A stretch of DNA of 64,000 bases from Filomicrobium sp. Lineage in GTDB: Bacteria > Pseudomonadota > Alphaproteobacteria > Rhizobiales > Hyphomicrobiaceae. This document shows, one piece after another, positions 1 through 8,480 of the stretch. Position numbers and translations under genes: made by a program. How positions within the stretch are numbered: position 1 is the stretch's first letter; each line of letters starts with the position of its first letter. The notes below the pieces were generated by a model, which did not search any database, was not told where the DNA came from, and saw nothing but the letters and a program-made list of their open reading frames with translations. Location: positions 1,614,606 through 1,678,605 of the forward strand of contig CP051234.1 in the NCBI GenBank assembly GCA_017792465.1, in the 5' to 3' direction.

Positions 1-1426
1 GTGTCTTCGGACAAGAGACCTGCCATTGCCAGCGAGCCACCTGAGGGCAACTCGACGGTCGAGTTGGCGCGACGGGTTTTGATTGCCGGGATCTGCAAGC
101 TGCCGATCTGAACCGCGCCCTGGTTGGAGAGTTCGGAGACTTCGCTTTCGATCTTCAGCGAGATGCGGCCTTCGGACATGACCACGGGAGTGAAGGCGAC
201 GCCGACACCGAATTCCTTGAAGATGACGCTGACCTGGCCTTGGCTGTCGACGATCGGGATCGGGAACTCACCGCCGGCTAGGAACTTGGCCGTTTCGCCC
301 GACACGGCGGTCAGGTTGGGTTCGGCGGGAACTCACCGCCGGCTAGGAACTTGGCCGTTTCGCCCGACACGGCGGTCAGGTTGGGTTCGGCGAGCGTCTT
401 GATCAGTCCCTGGCGTTCAAGAGCGCGCACGACATAGGCTGCCGATTGGTTGCCGGTTCCCCAGGCGCCGGCAACACCGGAGTTGCCGAACGGCAGGGAT
501 GTATCGCTTCCGCCTGAGCCCGCAAACGAGTTGAAGGTCTGCAGGGGCTGGCCGGTGATTGCAGTCGCGATCCCTGCCAGAGGCATTGCGCCGAGACCTT
601 CAGCGGCGGTCAGTGGCAGGTTGTTCTCGGTCAGAATGGAGGTCGAGAAGTTGCCGGAGTTGATCTTGGCGCCGATGTTGATGCCAAACTGCTTCAGCAT
701 CGCGCGCTGGACTTCGGCGACCTTGACGCGGAGCATGACCTGCTCTTCGCCTTCAACCTGAAGGAGGTTGATGACGACGCTCTCGCCTTCCTGTTTCTCA
801 AACTTTTTGACCGCCGTTCCTTCGTCGTTATCACCACCTTTGGATTCAAACTCGACGGTGACGAACTGCTTGGCGATGTTTGACGCACGCGAGGACTCAG
901 CCGGGCTGCGGACGTGACCGGTCAGGATCACCGTCTGGTTGATCATCTCGACCTTAATGCGGCCGCCGGGGATCAACCGGTTCAGCATTTCTTCGAGGCC
1001 TGCGGTTTCGCGCTCGACGAACAGTTCAAGGGTCGCGAACTGCTCACCGTTGGTATCGAAGAAGAAAGCGTTGGCTTCGCCGATCCGCCGGGCCAGCAGG
1101 AAGACGCGGTTGGATGACAGGACAACGGCATCGACCGCTTGCGGGTTTGAGACCATCACGTCGCGGACGTCACGCGGAAACTCGACGAGGACGGACTTGC
1201 CCAGACCGATGCGGACGTTGCGGTGATGTGGAACGCTTCCGGTATCGGGGATCTGAACGACCGAATGGTGCGACAGCGAGCTGCCGGCGACCCTATCGGG
1301 TGCGTTGGATCCACGAAAACTTTGCGCGTTTGCGCTGCCGGAACCAAAGCCAATCAGGGCGGTTGCGACTAGTGCCAGGGATGCAACCAGGGCAGCGCCC
1401 CAGAGCTTGGAAGTCCTGTCATGCAT
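1..1426 (-). pseudogene. cpaC: Tad pilus secretin CpaC (RcpA), frame broken by a 65-bp tandem duplication; 3' end outside window
   Basis: Outer-membrane secretin of the Tad/Flp pilus machine. The protein starts at 1426 with a signal peptide ending near SANAQ, followed by the pilus-assembly N-terminal domain (around GLGKSVLVEFPRDVRDVMVSNP), a BON-like segment (VILTGHVRSPAE) and the secretin core (VMLRVKVAEVQR, then the AEPNLTAVSGETAKFLAGGE signature). Immediately after that signature an exact 65-bp direct repeat (261-325 and 326-390) shifts the frame and gives a stop at 311, so 371 residues are read. If one repeat copy is removed the frame continues as FPIPIVDSQGQVSV through VELPSGGSLAMAGL to the window edge. 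Everything else in the second half is intact, so this is either a recent mutation or an assembly artefact. It lies 39 bp after cpaB in the same orientation. Confidence 0.85.
261..390. repeat. Exact 65-bp tandem duplication inside cpaC
   Basis: Bases 261-325 and 326-390 are identical, and the two bases after each copy (CG) also match, giving a short junction microhomology. Because 65 is not a multiple of three the duplication shifts the cpaC frame. The unit encodes the conserved secretin segment around EPNLTAVSGETAKFLAGGEF. Confidence 0.95.
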
Positions 1427-1465
1427 TGCTTTTCAAGCCTCTTCACGAGCTACCAGACGGGGCGA

Positions 1466-2272
1466 TTAATTCACGCCGTACGCACGCGACTTGGCTCCAT
1501 AACGCAGAACACTGACGGAGTTAGTCTCTTCACGATTGAGGGCATTGCCGGTCTGGTTTTGCCCTTCAGAATTCAAATCTGCGACAGAGCGCAGCGACAA
1601 AGTGATCTCGCCCATGGAGTTGGCGAGAGCCATCAGTTCGGCCTGACGCGGGGTCAGTTCGAGCGTGGCTGTTGTGGTTGAGCTGGCCGAATCGGCGGAC
1701 TTTTTGCCGTTGGCGGTTTCAATCTGCTGGCCGATTGCGAGAACGCGGACGTTGCGGAACAGCGTATCGGCGACGTAGTCCTCCTTGCCCGTTCGCGAGC
1801 GGATCGAGCGGATGAGGATGACGTCAACGTGGTCGTTAGGCAGGATGAGGCCGCCGACTGCCGTGCGCGGTTCGATGCGGGTAGAGACGGCCCGCATGCC
1901 GGTCGGAAGGATTGCGGCGACGACGCCGCCCTGGCCAGCCTTGATCAGCTTCTGAACGGTAATCGGTTCACCGGCGATGAGCGGCGAGCGGGCGATCGAT
2001 CCTGCCAACTCATGCATCTGCGACGAGCGGGCGGCCGTGATCATTCCTGGTCTGACGCCGTCCTTGGGCCACTTCTGCCAGGTAAAATCCTGCTCGGCGA
2101 CGATTTCGCCAAGACCAATATCCTTGCGGGCGACCAGAACTTCGGTCGAATCGACGACCACTTCACGAGTCTTCGTTTCCTGCTTCTGACTGACCATGCC
2201 TTTCATCAGCCCGAAAGCTGCGATGCCGGCAACGCTGGCGACAAGAATACCGATGACTTGTGCTCGTTTCAT
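1466..2272 (-). CDS. cpaB: Tad pilus assembly protein CpaB (RcpC)
   Basis: 268-residue Flp pilus assembly protein that works in the periplasm next to the secretin. It has one N-terminal membrane anchor (about residues 5-24, starting MKRAQVIGILVAS), then a SAF-type domain (TEVLVARKDIGLGEIVAEQD) and the CpaB core with RTAVGGLILPNDHVDVILI. A longer reading back to 2305 adds eleven unlikely residues; the Met at 2272 directly before the charged start of the anchor is preferred. It lies between cpaA (161 bp upstream) and cpaC (39 bp downstream), the usual Tad order, so these probably share a transcript. Confidence 0.9.
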   Translation of the reverse strand: MKRAQVIGILVASVAGIAAFGLMKGMVSQKQETKTREVVVDSTEVLVARKDIGLGEIVAEQDFTWQKWPKDGVRPGMITAARSSQMHELAGSIARSPLIAGEPITVQKLIKAGQGGVVAAILPTGMRAVSTRIEPRTAVGGLILPNDHVDVILIRSIRSRTGKEDYVADTLFRNVRVLAIGQQIETANGKKSADSASSTTTATLELTPRQAELMALANSMGEITLSLRSVADLNSEGQNQTGNALNREETNSVSVLRYGAKSRAYGVN

Positions 2273-2433
2273 CGCGGAAATGGTCCCTTCGAATAGGCAG
2301 GACATCCCTGCCGTTCGGCACCAATCTGAGCCAGAAACGTCAATGTCAGGTTAACCGGTGTGCCGATCTGGCACGCGTTGGGCTGAAAGCTATAGCTTTT
2401 AGTCTCTGCAGCGCCTGTGCCGAGCGGTTCGGA

Positions 2434-2934
2434 TCAGCTGGCGATCAGGCGGTAGAGCTCGGTTGCCGGGAAGCTGAGGAGGGCTGCGCCGGCGATGGCG
2501 ATGCCATAGGGAATGCCGGTCTGCTTCTCATGTAGGCGATGTGCCCAGTCAGGCCCGACCACTGCGGTTTCGGGCAGACGGCGATAGATGAGGATGCCGA
2601 CGGCAAGCGCGCCACCAATGATCGCGACATAGATGAGGAAGTTGGGAAGTTGCGCAACGCCGATCCAAAGGCTGCCGGCAGCCAGGAGCTTGGCGTCGCC
2701 GCCACCGAAGGTGCCGGTCGCAAAAAGGATGAAGCCAACAACGAGGACGCCCAATCCGGCAACGAGGTGCATGCCGATGGCTTCCAGCGGTAAACCGGCC
2801 AGAAAAGCGAGCGGGAAGAAGGTCGCGATGAGGACGAGGGAAAGTCGATTTGGAATTGTCAGCGTGCATAGGTCGCTAAGTGCCGCCAATACCATGACAG
2901 CAGGGAAAACAAGGAGCAGACCATAAGCAACCAC
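2434..2934 (-). CDS. cpaA: Type IV prepilin peptidase CpaA (A24 family)
   Basis: 166-residue inner-membrane aspartyl protease that cleaves the leader of Flp pilins and pseudopilins. The two catalytic aspartates are visible: D21 in ALSDLCTLTIPNR and D80 in TFGGGDAK. The remainder is strongly hydrophobic with about four to six membrane spans. It is the short peptidase-only type without the N-methyltransferase domain, as is usual for CpaA/TadV. The start is GTG at 2934, with GAGAGG about 8 nt upstream. The two Flp pilins lie just upstream on the same strand and are the likely substrates, together with the TadE-like proteins at 5.2-6.5 kb. Confidence 0.9.
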   Translation of the reverse strand: MVAYGLLLVFPAVMVLAALSDLCTLTIPNRLSLVLIATFFPLAFLAGLPLEAIGMHLVAGLGVLVVGFILFATGTFGGGDAKLLAAGSLWIGVAQLPNFLIYVAIIGGALAVGILIYRRLPETAVVGPDWAHRLHEKQTGIPYGIAIAGAALLSFPATELYRLIAS

Positions 2935-3179
2935 GACACAACCCTCTCACTACGCGACAGATGCATTTGCTGGAGATGATGCCGAAACGACGCTAATTTA
3001 TGTTTAATAAAACAGAGATCAGCGACATCACTGAATTCCTAGAACCTCGTCAATGCCCGATCCCGCGTGCGTCTGCATGCGCTTGAGGAAGGGCTCTAAT
3101 TTTTTATTCAAAATCAGTTGACTAGGTGAAATTTCAGAGCAGGAGTTGCGCAAACATCCTTGCCGGATATGCCCCTAAC

Positions 3180-3344
3180 TCAATTTCCGAAAAACCCTGC
3201 AACGGTATTGAAAATTGCGTTCAACTTGGGTGCGATTTGCTGCTGGGTCGAAAAAACCCCAAGCGCGATAATCGATACAACCAAACCGTATTCAATTGCG
3301 GTCGCGCCGCTGTTGTCCTTCAAAAAAGATAAGAGGTTCTTCAT
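3180..3344 (-). CDS. Second Flp-family type IVb pilin (54 aa)
   Basis: A short reading frame on the minus strand encodes 54 residues beginning MKNLLSFLKDNSGATAIEYG, then a hydrophobic stretch LVVSIIALGVF and the tail NAIFNTVAGFFGN. The G-A-T-A-I-E-Y-G motif with Glu at +5 is the hallmark of Flp/Fap pilins cut by CpaA. It shares its N-terminal motif and Flp-like C-terminus with the pilin at 3574-3732 but differs strongly in the middle (it has STQQQIAPK). It lies between that pilin and cpaA. A terminator sits between the two pilins, so this copy may be expressed separately and at a lower level. It has two adjacent prolonged T/A-rich stretches upstream, unlike the neighbouring coding DNA. Confidence 0.85.
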   Translation of the reverse strand: MKNLLSFLKDNSGATAIEYGLVVSIIALGVFSTQQQIAPKLNAIFNTVAGFFGN

Positions 3345-3522
3345 GACCTATTTTTTACCTCACCCCAGTGCATTACATAATTCCGTTTTTTCGTCCCGTT
3401 TTTGCTGCACCAAATCTACCGTGGAAATCCTAAGGGATCGTACTCAATACAGATAAAAAGCCACAAAACCGGAAGCTCCGAATTTGAGGAACAATTTAGG
3501 CATTGTGCTGCAGACGTAAAAA

Positions 3523-3547
3523 AGCCACCTGACGGAAGCAGGTGGCT
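3523..3547 (-). terminator. Rho-independent terminator after the first Flp pilin gene
   Basis: A perfect 9-bp stem (3523-3531 with 3539-3547, AGCCACCTG) has a 7-nt loop and is followed on the minus strand by a T-run (A3518-3523 on the plus strand). It begins 27 bp after the pilin stop. The plus-strand side also has a T-run (3548-3555), so it could work in both directions. Confidence 0.85.
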
Positions 3548-3573
3548 CTTTTTTTGTCAGCTTCTAGCGAAAC

Positions 3574-3732
3574 TTAGAAGTTGCCGACGATGGCAGCGAA
3601 CAGCGTGTTGAGGCCGTCACGAAGCTGGCCGAGGCCTGCGATGATGCCAACGCCGACAACAGCAGCGATGAGGCCATATTCGATAGCGGTTGCGCCCGAC
3701 TCGTCTTTAGCGAAAGCGAAGATCTTCTGCAT
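3574..3732 (-). CDS. flp: Flp-family type IVb pilin (major Flp candidate)
   Basis: 52-residue pilin precursor. The start at 3732 gives MQKIFAFAKDESGATAIEYG; the longer frame to 3828 would add a 32-residue leader that Flp pilins lack, and GGGAGAG lies just upstream of the chosen start. CpaA should cleave after the Gly of ESG to expose ATAIEYGLIAAVVGVGI, which forms the pilus core helix. The tail DGLNTLFAAIVGNF is typical. It is followed by a strong terminator, a common arrangement for making the major pilin in excess over the downstream assembly genes. Confidence 0.92.
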   Translation of the reverse strand: MQKIFAFAKDESGATAIEYGLIAAVVGVGIIAGLGQLRDGLNTLFAAIVGNF

Positions 3733-3828
3733 TTTGACTCTCCCAATGAGATGCGATTTTGCCTTTTCCAAGTGTCTGGCGCGTTTATCTTCTTGCGCCG
3801 TGGACAAGTAGAAATCTACGCCCTCCAC

Positions 3829-4316
3829 ATTAAGTACAAGTTAAAAGGCAAGGTTAGCCGCCGTTAACCCAAGTACTCATGACAAATAACCACTACACCA
3901 ACACAAGTAGTTTCAAAGTATTTATTGGTTATGTTTTTATTAATTCTTGATATGGGCCTATTCCTGCGCGCCGGAATTTTCTCTCAGCGATCAATTTGTT
4001 GATTAATAGAGCGTTATTTCGACGGATCTACTTAACAGCCAAATTGGGATCAGCTTGTTTGGTTGAAACCGAGAGGCCCCTAAAACTCCATAGTTTCTAC
4101 AAGTCTTGGATCTTGTCTGAGAAAAGCGAGTGTTCCGTCTGGCTTTTTTCGCCGCTTGATGCCGAGCCCGTCCGCCTTTTCTTGGTGTGATCGCTGCCCT
4201 TGCCAGCAATCCCCTTTGTTTTCTGCAGCCTTGTCTCAAATTCACGCACGCGTTTGCACTTCGTTCATAGATTCCTGGCCTAATCGCGCTGAAAGCTCCA
4301 CGAAAGGAGAAATTCC
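3829..4316. other. Divergent intergenic region between flp and the plus-strand pilus genes
   Basis: About 490 bp, AT-rich in 3880-4020, separating the minus-strand flp gene from the plus-strand gene at 4317. It presumably holds the promoters for both. I see no convincing gene; short reading frames here lack family features and good ribosome sites, apart from GAAAGGAG just before 4317. Confidence 0.5.
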
Positions 4317-4841
4317 ATGCGCCAGTTCAAACTGCGTCACGTTCACAGCGCCGGCCGCGTCTCTCTCGTCATTCGTTCGCTCGTATCTCTTCTTGCTGCC
4401 TCGGCCGCAGTTGTCGCGACGACAGCGCTCGCTCACGCCAATGACCTTATCGTGCGTTATGACCAATCGCAGCTGCTGCGGCTTCCTCGCGCGATCGGCC
4501 AGGTCATCATCGGCAACCCTTCGATCGCTGACGCATCGGTCCAGGCCTCGAACCTGCTGGTCGTAACCGGCAAGACCTTCGGAGTTACCAACATCATCGC
4601 GCTCGATAAGCAGGGCAACGTCATTCAGGATCAGCGCGTCATCGTTCAGCGCGACGATCTTCGGATGGTCAACTTGATGAAGGGCAGTCAGAGGCAGTCG
4701 TTCACCTGTGCCCCTAATTGCACGCCGACGGTTACGATCGGGGACGACAAAGAGTTCTTTAAGACAATCGCGGAGCACTCGCAGAAGAAGACGCAGTTCT
4801 CGGCAAACGAGTCCGATCCCGGTTCGGGCGGCGCGCAGTAA
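4317..4841 (+). CDS. Stand-alone CpaC N-domain-like periplasmic protein of the Tad locus
   Basis: 174-residue secreted protein. A signal peptide ends near TALAHA. Residues about 42-120 match the pilus-assembly N-terminal domain found at the front of CpaC: LIVRYDQSQLLRLPRAIGQVIIGNPSIADASV, then NLLVVTGKTFGVTNIIALDKQGNVI. The comparable part of cpaC in this window reads SVLVEFPRDVRDVMVSNPQAVDAVV. There is no secretin core, so it is probably a partner or pilotin-like accessory of the secretin. The tail contains a Cys pair (TCAPNC) and a low-complexity end. GAAAGGAG lies 8 nt before the ATG. Its exact role is unknown. Confidence 0.75.
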   Translation: MRQFKLRHVHSAGRVSLVIRSLVSLLAASAAVVATTALAHANDLIVRYDQSQLLRLPRAIGQVIIGNPSIADASVQASNLLVVTGKTFGVTNIIALDKQGNVIQDQRVIVQRDDLRMVNLMKGSQRQSFTCAPNCTPTVTIGDDKEFFKTIAEHSQKKTQFSANESDPGSGGAQ

Positions 4842-4972
4842 GCGTCGACGGATTTCAATTCACGCGTCCGGCGAGATTGCACTCCTTATATATAGGGCGA
4901 TTTATAGGCTCTCCTGCGTGACCTGATCGTGCTCGCCTTCGAAGACCTGCGGGAACTCTCAAGTTTCAATGG

Positions 4973-4996
4973 CAGGCGCGTATGCGCCTGTTTTTT
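4973..4996 (+). terminator. Rho-independent terminator
   Basis: Stem CAGGCGC (4973-4979) pairs with GCGCCTG (4984-4990) around a 4-nt loop, followed by six T. It ends transcription of the gene at 4317-4841. It lies in the 317-bp gap before the TadE-like gene, and I see no other feature in that gap. Confidence 0.85.
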
Positions 4997-5158
4997 GCTT
5001 TTCAGCGGCCCTTTGCAAACGCCGGCAGAGCGGACCGCGGCTTCATACTTTGTTCACCATCCTGAGAAACGTCGAATTCAATAAAGATTTGATTCATTAG
5101 GCCCAATGTAGATTCGGCATCGAACAACTGCTCCAATCAGAATGCAGGTCTATTCGTT

Positions 5159-5740
5159 ATGCGTAATCTTCAGGGCAAGCACTTCATCCTGCAGACGGGG
5201 TGGTCGCGCATGAAGGCGGGACGGTTTGCAGTCGACCGCAAGGGCACGACCGCGATCGAATTCGCATTGGTAGCCTTGCCGTTCTTGATGTTCGCGTTCG
5301 GCATCATGGGAACGGGCCTGCACTTCTTAACGCAAAACTCGCTTGAGCACGCCGTCGAGACGGCGGCACGTAAAATTCGTACCGGTCAGGCTCAGCAGAA
5401 CGGTACGACGGTTGCCCAATTCAAGCAGATGATCAAGGACGAAGCCGGTCCGATGATTGATTCCAACAAACTGCAGGTCCATCTGCAGACCGGCGATGAG
5501 TGGGCTGAGATCTCGCCGGACGGCTGCTTGGACAATTCAGGCACGCAGACGAGTGGAACCGGCGGTTCCAACGATGAAATTAAGCAGCACTCCGGCGGTG
5601 CCGGCCAGGTCGTTCTGGTTACTGTCTGCTATGAATGGGATCTTGCAGCAGTCATGCCCTTCTTGCAGTTCAACAACATGTCGAATGGATCAGCGATGAT
5701 CCAGGCGTCGACGACGTTCCGCACGGAGCCTTATGAGTAA
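5159..5740 (+). CDS. TadE-like pseudopilin
   Basis: 193-residue TadE-family protein. The signature GTTAIEFALVALPFLMFAFGIM (about residues 29-50) combines a prepilin-type motif (Glu at +5) with a membrane helix; CpaA is the expected processing enzyme. The C-terminal part is periplasmic, rich in Gly/Ser/Thr (TSGTGGSNDE), with two cysteines. The first ATG at 5159 has a weak ribosome site; an internal Met at 5210 (MKAGRF) follows a GGGG-rich stretch and is an alternative start. It is followed 91 bp later by a second TadE-like gene. TadE-like proteins are minor pseudopilins of Tad pili. Confidence 0.8.
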   Translation: MRNLQGKHFILQTGWSRMKAGRFAVDRKGTTAIEFALVALPFLMFAFGIMGTGLHFLTQNSLEHAVETAARKIRTGQAQQNGTTVAQFKQMIKDEAGPMIDSNKLQVHLQTGDEWAEISPDGCLDNSGTQTSGTGGSNDEIKQHSGGAGQVVLVTVCYEWDLAAVMPFLQFNNMSNGSAMIQASTTFRTEPYE

Positions 5741-5831
5741 GCAGCAACTCGATTATACGAGTTTGCAGGGGTCGTAGCACGTCACGGGAAGTGGCCCGGC
5801 AGGGGCAGAAGGGATCAATTCAGAGGTAGTC

Positions 5832-6458
5832 ATGTCGATATCTGGTATTGCAAAACTTGGCACCTGGATCGGTTCTACTGCTATCCGTGCGCTGCGTAGC
5901 AAGGATGGTGTTGCCGCCGTCGAATTTGGCTATATCGCTCCGGTCTTGCTGTTGATGCTTGTCGGTTCGGTTGAAACCAGTCGCGCAATCAGCATCGACC
6001 GTCGGTTCAGTTCAGTTACGTCAATGGTCGGCGACCTTGTTTCTCGCGAACAGGACATGGGCGCCAATCAGTCTCAGAACATTGAAAAGATGACCGCGAT
6101 CATGGATGTCATCACGCATGTGATGAAACCGTATCCGACCGACTCGCTGGAAATCGAAATTCTGCCGGTTATGGGATTTGGCGACGGGACCGACACCAAG
6201 CTTTATGCGCCCTCATACAAATATTCCAACGGAGGGGTTGCGGTTTCCAAGTCGCGCTGCACGGCCTACACCTTGCCGTCCGGGCTTGTCGCTCCTGGCG
6301 GAAGCGTGATCGTGGTCGAAGCGAAGTACACCTACAAGCCTGCGTCCTACGCAACGTGGATCTTCGGCACCTCTTACAACTGGGAAGACAAAGCTACGCA
6401 CAGCCCGCGTCATAGCTGCGTCGACTTCGAAGACAACAACTGTGTCGTCACCTGCTGA
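5832..6458 (+). CDS. TadE/TadG-like pseudopilin
   Basis: 208-residue protein with the TadE-type N-terminus GVAAVEFGYIAPVLLLMLVGSVETSRA (about residues 26-52): prepilin-like motif, Glu at +5 and one membrane helix. The rest is a periplasmic domain with a C-terminal cysteine cluster (SRC, HSC, NNC, VTC), probably forming disulfides. GAGGTAG precedes the ATG by a few bases. It is the last of the plus-strand pilus genes. No TadG von Willebrand domain is present, so it is closer to TadE or TadF. Confidence 0.78.
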   Translation: MSISGIAKLGTWIGSTAIRALRSKDGVAAVEFGYIAPVLLLMLVGSVETSRAISIDRRFSSVTSMVGDLVSREQDMGANQSQNIEKMTAIMDVITHVMKPYPTDSLEIEILPVMGFGDGTDTKLYAPSYKYSNGGVAVSKSRCTAYTLPSGLVAPGGSVIVVEAKYTYKPASYATWIFGTSYNWEDKATHSPRHSCVDFEDNNCVVTC

Positions 6459-6708
6459 AAAATCCGACAGGCTTTCATCGGACATGCTTGGGCCACACAC
6501 GTGGCGGTCCTGAAGGCCGCCACTTTGCCCTTTGAACATCGTTTGGCCTGCCACCTGCAAACAGCGGGCTTCTCCGATATTCGAAGAGTGTTTCGTTCGT
6601 GTGCTGCCTTAATGGTGGTTGATGCGACTGAATTGCGCCGACTATCTTCGCCATCTCAAAGACATAGGCCGTCGATGTACGGTCAAGGTCTCGAATTCGG
6701 TGACGGGG

Positions 6709-7335
6709 ATGGTACGCAAACCAAAAACACCAAAGCGTGGGAAGCACACGCCTGAACAGCTGCGGGAATTGATCCTGCAGGCTGCCAGGGAACTCATAGA
6801 AGTCGGCGGTCTTGAAGGTATGTCGGCGCGCGAGGTTGCCCGCAAGGTCAACTATTCGCCAGGCACGCTCTACAACGTCTTCAAGGACCGGGATGAAATC
6901 ATTCTGACCCTTGAGGCCCGTCTGCTCGATCGCCTGCAAGAGGATCTCAAGATGGTGAGCGTCGGAACGGATGCTCGCAAGACAGTGATCGGGCTTGCCG
7001 ACGCCTACGTTCAGTTCACGCGCAACAACCCCAGGCTTTGGAGCATGCTGTTCGAGCATCGTCTGAACAATGGGAAAGATGCACCCGAATGGTATCAGCA
7101 AAAAATCGATGGGCTGATGAGCTGTGTCGAGGAGGCGCTCACGCCGCTGATGCCGGATAAGAAGAGCGCTGATATTGCGCGGTCTGCCCGGACGCTGTGG
7201 GCTGGCGTCCACGGTATTACGTCACTGGCCAGCGCCGACAAGCTTTCGGCCGTAACGAACGAGACCTCGCAAGCCCTGGTCGACAACCTCGTGCGGACCT
7301 ATCTTGACGGGTTGACGGCCGGCCAGTCGTCCTGA
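6709..7335 (+). CDS. TetR/AcrR-family regulator with WHG-type C-terminal domain
   Basis: 208-residue repressor. An N-terminal helix-turn-helix is visible: LRELILQAARELIEVGGLEGMSAREVARKVNYSPGTLYNVFKDRDE. The C-terminal part contains RTLWAGVHGITSL, characteristic of the WHG subgroup. The Met at 6709 is preferred because GACGGGG lies directly before it and it sits beside the basic arm RKPKTPKRGKH; an upstream reading to 6619 adds unconserved residues. The ligand and targets cannot be told from sequence. The nearest other gene converges on it from 8258. Confidence 0.85.
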   Translation: MVRKPKTPKRGKHTPEQLRELILQAARELIEVGGLEGMSAREVARKVNYSPGTLYNVFKDRDEIILTLEARLLDRLQEDLKMVSVGTDARKTVIGLADAYVQFTRNNPRLWSMLFEHRLNNGKDAPEWYQQKIDGLMSCVEEALTPLMPDKKSADIARSARTLWAGVHGITSLASADKLSAVTNETSQALVDNLVRTYLDGLTAGQSS

Positions 7336-7391
7336 AGCCGAAGATGGTTTTGGGCTTCAGGGCCTGCGCCATCGCGACCTTTCAAGCAAGA

Positions 7392-8258
7392 TCAATCGTC
7401 TTGGCTTGCAGGGCTCGCTGCGGGTGCCGGAGACTGCGCATCTGACGGGCTGGCAGACGCCTTCGGTTGCTTGTTGATCGAGCCTGTCGTGATCGAACTC
7501 GTCCCGGCCGGACCTCGTGCGTTTGCAGTTTCGGGATTGCGCCCGAGCAGGCCGAACCATTTGCCCTCGGGCAAGAGCTTGCTGTTGAGATCCACCCACA
7601 GAGAATGTGCCGAGATCGATTGGGCGAAATACTTGGGCGACGGCCCAACGAATAACACCAATGCGGTCACCACGGCCATGGCTGCCGTACTTGTCGGATA
7701 GCGCGTATCGATAACCTTCAAGGCCGATCCGAACGACGCCTTCAAACGGTTGCCGAGAAAGTCGACCGAATAGATCTCATCCAGGATGAGGTGGGTGACA
7801 TAGCCGATGAACATGAAGCCGCCGCCGAGCCAGGCGACGCCTTCATGGCGGCCTAACAGCCGGTGGAAGATGAGCGCCGTTATCCCCGCCCAAAGCAAGC
7901 CGGCAAGCAGCGAATGCCAGACGCCGCGGTGCACGGCTACCCGGTGGAACATCGCATGAATCCCGTAGCGCACGATGACCATGGAGCCGAGCCACAGGAT
8001 CCACAGTTCGGCGATGGAATAGCGTTCGGCGTTGACGAAAAGAACGCAAAACGAAACGAAGACGGCGATACCGGAAAACAGGATCGTACTGGCGCGACTG
8101 TCACGCAAATCGATGTCTGGCAGAACCGAGCCTGCGACACCGGCCAGCGTCACGGCCATGATGCTTTCAGGGCCGATGACGTCGGCGCCGACCGTCAACG
8201 TCGCAAGTGCCCCCGAAACGACGGTGCCGACACCGATGTGCGTTGCGTAATTTGCCAT
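7392..8258 (-). CDS. YdjM/DUF457-family membrane-bound metal-dependent hydrolase-like protein
   Basis: 288-residue inner-membrane protein. It opens MANYATHIGVGTVVSGALA, contains VAGSVLPDIDLRDS (an aspartate pair), HRVAVHRGVWHSLLAGLL and YVTHLILDEIYSVD, the His/Asp pattern that led this family to be called metal-dependent hydrolases, though activity is unproven. It has about six membrane spans and a cytoplasmic low-complexity tail rich in Ala, Ser and Pro (from about residue 255). The start at 8258 has GATGAGG upstream; a Met four codons earlier is possible. It is followed upstream by the dynamin-like pair on the same strand (222-bp gap), so a link to membrane remodelling is possible but not shown. 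Confidence 0.75.
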   Translation of the reverse strand: MANYATHIGVGTVVSGALATLTVGADVIGPESIMAVTLAGVAGSVLPDIDLRDSRASTILFSGIAVFVSFCVLFVNAERYSIAELWILWLGSMVIVRYGIHAMFHRVAVHRGVWHSLLAGLLWAGITALIFHRLLGRHEGVAWLGGGFMFIGYVTHLILDEIYSVDFLGNRLKASFGSALKVIDTRYPTSTAAMAVVTALVLFVGPSPKYFAQSISAHSLWVDLNSKLLPEGKWFGLLGRNPETANARGPAGTSSITTGSINKQPKASASPSDAQSPAPAASPASQDD

Positions 8259-8480
8259 GCTCGACCTCATCCTGAGCGGACGGGCAGCCTGACGTGCAGG
8301 CCTCCGCCGCCTGTTTGACGTGAACGGCATACGATCTGATTCTCTTGTTTAAGAGGAGCGCTTTTGCCGAATTGACGAGAATGGATGGGGATCGCGGCTT
8401 TGGGCTGTGGATGGCGGTTGTGTGGCAGGTATCTGCGGGAGCCGTCTTGTTGCCGAAGCAGGCGGGGCCGCCGGTGTCCT

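Noticed and set aside
2386-2399. 14-bp palindrome AAAGCTATAGCTTT before cpaB
   Set aside because: It could be a regulator site, but there is no supporting regulator or T-run, and such AT-rich palindromes arise by chance.
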